The position numbers and the translations under genes were made by a program. Below are positions 62,352 to 64,000 of a DNA stretch of 64,000 nucleotides, piece after piece. Origin of the DNA: an uncultured Pelagibacteraceae bacterium. Its GTDB lineage: Bacteria > Pseudomonadota > Alphaproteobacteria > Pelagibacterales > Pelagibacteraceae. The notes below the pieces were generated by a model, which worked only from the letters and a program-made list of their open reading frames with translations, searched no databases and was not told where the DNA came from. The stretch covers positions 1-64,000 of the forward strand of contig CACDZF010000002.1 of assembly GCA_902557385.1 (NCBI GenBank), read 5' to 3'. How positions within the stretch are numbered: the first letter of the stretch is position 1; every line of letters starts with the position of its first letter.

Positions 62352-62915
62352 ATGAAAAAATACATAAATTTTATTGATCAACTTAGCATTAAAGTAGGTA
62401 AATCATTTTCTTGGTGCATACTTATTTTATGTCTCGGAACTTGTTATGAAGTAGTAATGGCATATGCATTCAATAAGCCGACCTTATGGAACTTTGATTT
62501 TAGTCTTCAAATGTATGGTGCAATATTTATGATGGCTGGTGCATACACTTTGGCTACAGAGGCACATGTAAGAGGAGATGTATTGTATAGATTGATGAAA
62601 CCAACTAAACAAGCAAGATTAGATTTAGTTTTATATTTCTTATTTTTTTTCCCAGGTGTAATTGCTTTAACGTTTTATGGTTATGATTACGCTGCCTTAG
62701 CATGGCGTGTACAAGAAACAAGTTGGAGTAGCCCTGCCCAAATACAAATTTATATGGCAAAGTCATTAATTCCACTTTCAGGATTTTTTTTAACTTTACA
62801 GGGTATCAGTGAAGTAATGAAATGCTTAATTTGCATTAAAGAAAAACAGTGGCCAGAGAGAATTATTGTTTCTATGGAGACAGAACAATTGCTAATAAAG
62901 AAACAAGGAAAGTAA
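62352..62915 (+). CDS. dctQ: TRAP transporter small permease (DctQ family)
   Basis: 4-TM; 'MMAGAYTLATEAHVRGDVLY' conserved DctQ motif. Confidence 0.93.
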   Translation: MKKYINFIDQLSIKVGKSFSWCILILCLGTCYEVVMAYAFNKPTLWNFDFSLQMYGAIFMMAGAYTLATEAHVRGDVLYRLMKPTKQARLDLVLYFLFFFPGVIALTFYGYDYAALAWRVQETSWSSPAQIQIYMAKSLIPLSGFFLTLQGISEVMKCLICIKEKQWPERIIVSMETEQLLIKKQGK

Positions 62916-62919
62916 CGTC

Positions 62920-64000
62920 ATGTATTTCTATATACCTGATCCAGCAGTAGCTATGATTATGCTCGTATTCTTTTTAGGTGCAGTATTATTAGGATTCCCT
63001 ATTGCTTTTACATTAATGGCAGTAGGTATAGGTTTTGGGTATTACGCTTATTTTGATTGGGCGTTGATGGAACATTTGTTTGATAATAGAATTTTTAAAT
63101 TGTTTGTTCAAAACACTTACACGGTTATGGATAATAATGTTTTGACTGCTGTGCCCTTATTTTTGTTCATGGGATATTTAGTAGAAAGAGCAGGAATAGT
63201 ATCAAGATTATTTTTTGCTATCAGACTAGCTTCACATAAACTTCCTGCCTCAATGGCTGTGGCAGCTCTTATAACTTGTGCGCTATTTTCAACAGCAACT
63301 GGGATTATTGGTGCTGTTGTTACTCTAATGGGATTATTGGCATGGCCAGCTATGATAAAAGCTGGATACGACAAAAAATTCGCATCCGGAGTAATTTGTG
63401 CAGGAGGATGTCTTGGAATACTTATTCCACCAAGTATTATGTTAATAGTTTATTCTGTAATTGCTCAACTATCTCCTTTGAGACTGTTTGCAGCTGCAAT
63501 ATTTCCAGGTCTTCTACTAGCATTTCTATATATTTTATATTCTGTATCATTGGCAATTATAAATCCTAAGGTTGCTCCTAAACCAAGTAAAGAGGAAATA
63601 CCTCCGATAGGAAAAATTATTAAAGAGGTTTTCGTATCATTTGTTCCTCTTTTTACGTTAATATTACTTGTATTAGGCACTATTTTAGCAGGCTTGGCTA
63701 CTCCAGCAGAAGCAGCTGCTGTAGGTGCTTTTGGTTCAATTGTACTAGCATTTTTTTACAAAACATTAAAATGGGACAATTTCAAAGATGCAGTTTTTCT
63801 TACAGCAAAAACTTCAGCTATGATTATGTGGTTGTTTGTAGGTTCTTGGACATTTGCATCTGTTTTTTCTTATTTAGGAGGACATGAGGTTTTTGAACAT
63901 TTTTTCAAATCGATTGACATGGCGCCATGGCAATTTTTAGTTTTGACACAATTAATTATTTTTTTATTAGGATGGCCTTTAGAATGGACAGAGATTTTGA
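62920..64000 (+). CDS. dctM: TRAP transporter large permease (DctM family), 3' truncated by window edge
   Basis: My own translation from ATG 62920: MYFYIPDPAVAMIMLVFFLGAVLLGFPIAFTLMAVGIGFGY...CAGGCLGILIPPSIMLIVYSV...GLATPAEAAAVGAFGS; absent from the ORF track because no stop in window. Confidence 0.95.
   Translation, partial: MYFYIPDPAVAMIMLVFFLGAVLLGFPIAFTLMAVGIGFGYYAYFDWALMEHLFDNRIFKLFVQNTYTVMDNNVLTAVPLFLFMGYLVERAGIVSRLFFAIRLASHKLPASMAVAALITCALFSTATGIIGAVVTLMGLLAWPAMIKAGYDKKFASGVICAGGCLGILIPPSIMLIVYSVIAQLSPLRLFAAAIFPGLLLAFLYILYSVSLAIINPKVAPKPSKEEIPPIGKIIKEVFVSFVPLFTLILLVLGTILAGLATPAEAAAVGAFGSIVLAFFYKTLKWDNFKDAVFLTAKTSAMIMWLFVGSWTFASVFSYLGGHEVFEHFFKSIDMAPWQFLVLTQLIIFLLGWPLEWTEIL

Noticed and set aside
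63117-63680. ORFs 63117-63374 (-), 63276-63569 (+), 63465-63680 (-)
   Set aside because: All lie within the truncated dctM reading frame starting at 62920, which the ORF track omitted
1-64000. Search for CRISPR arrays, transposases, integrases, phage or toxin-antitoxin genes
   Set aside because: None recognised; gene content is core metabolism and informational genes

Overview
AT-rich, very gene-dense 64 kb bacterial chromosome window. Gene content and order look like a streamlined marine alphaproteobacterium, most likely SAR11/Pelagibacterales (taxon inferred from composition and synteny, not searched). I see about 78 protein genes and one tRNA-Gly(GCC). Both window edges cut genes: leuS at the left and a TRAP dctM at the right. 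The first ~13.4 kb is the classic alphaproteobacterial leuS-lptE-holA-parB-parA-rsmG-mnmG-mnmE-rho-hemJ-hemH-hemE block. It ends at an unusually long (~280 bp), extremely AT-rich divergent gap before ppsR-maf-aroE-coaE-dnaQ, which I interpret as the likely replication origin. A near-perfect parS palindrome sits inside rsmG. Other blocks are hslVU, hisBHAFE, hemCD, ccmCDEFGH, an SSS symporter with its small subunit near acs, and a right-end cluster of two tandem FMN alpha-hydroxyacid dehydrogenases, an aminotransferase, a GlcD-type oxidase and a TRAP transporter. Most of the window is ordinary core genome. I found no CRISPR array, prophage, transposon or obvious defence system. The most noteworthy items are the oriC candidate with an 18-bp repeat pair, parS embedded in a gene, an EF-hand-like loop inside the symporter, a predicted Tat-dependent inner-membrane lipoprotein TRAP binding protein, a strong hairpin terminator inside the TRAP operon, and an OGT-like glycosyltransferase gene inserted in the conserved rho-mnmE block.
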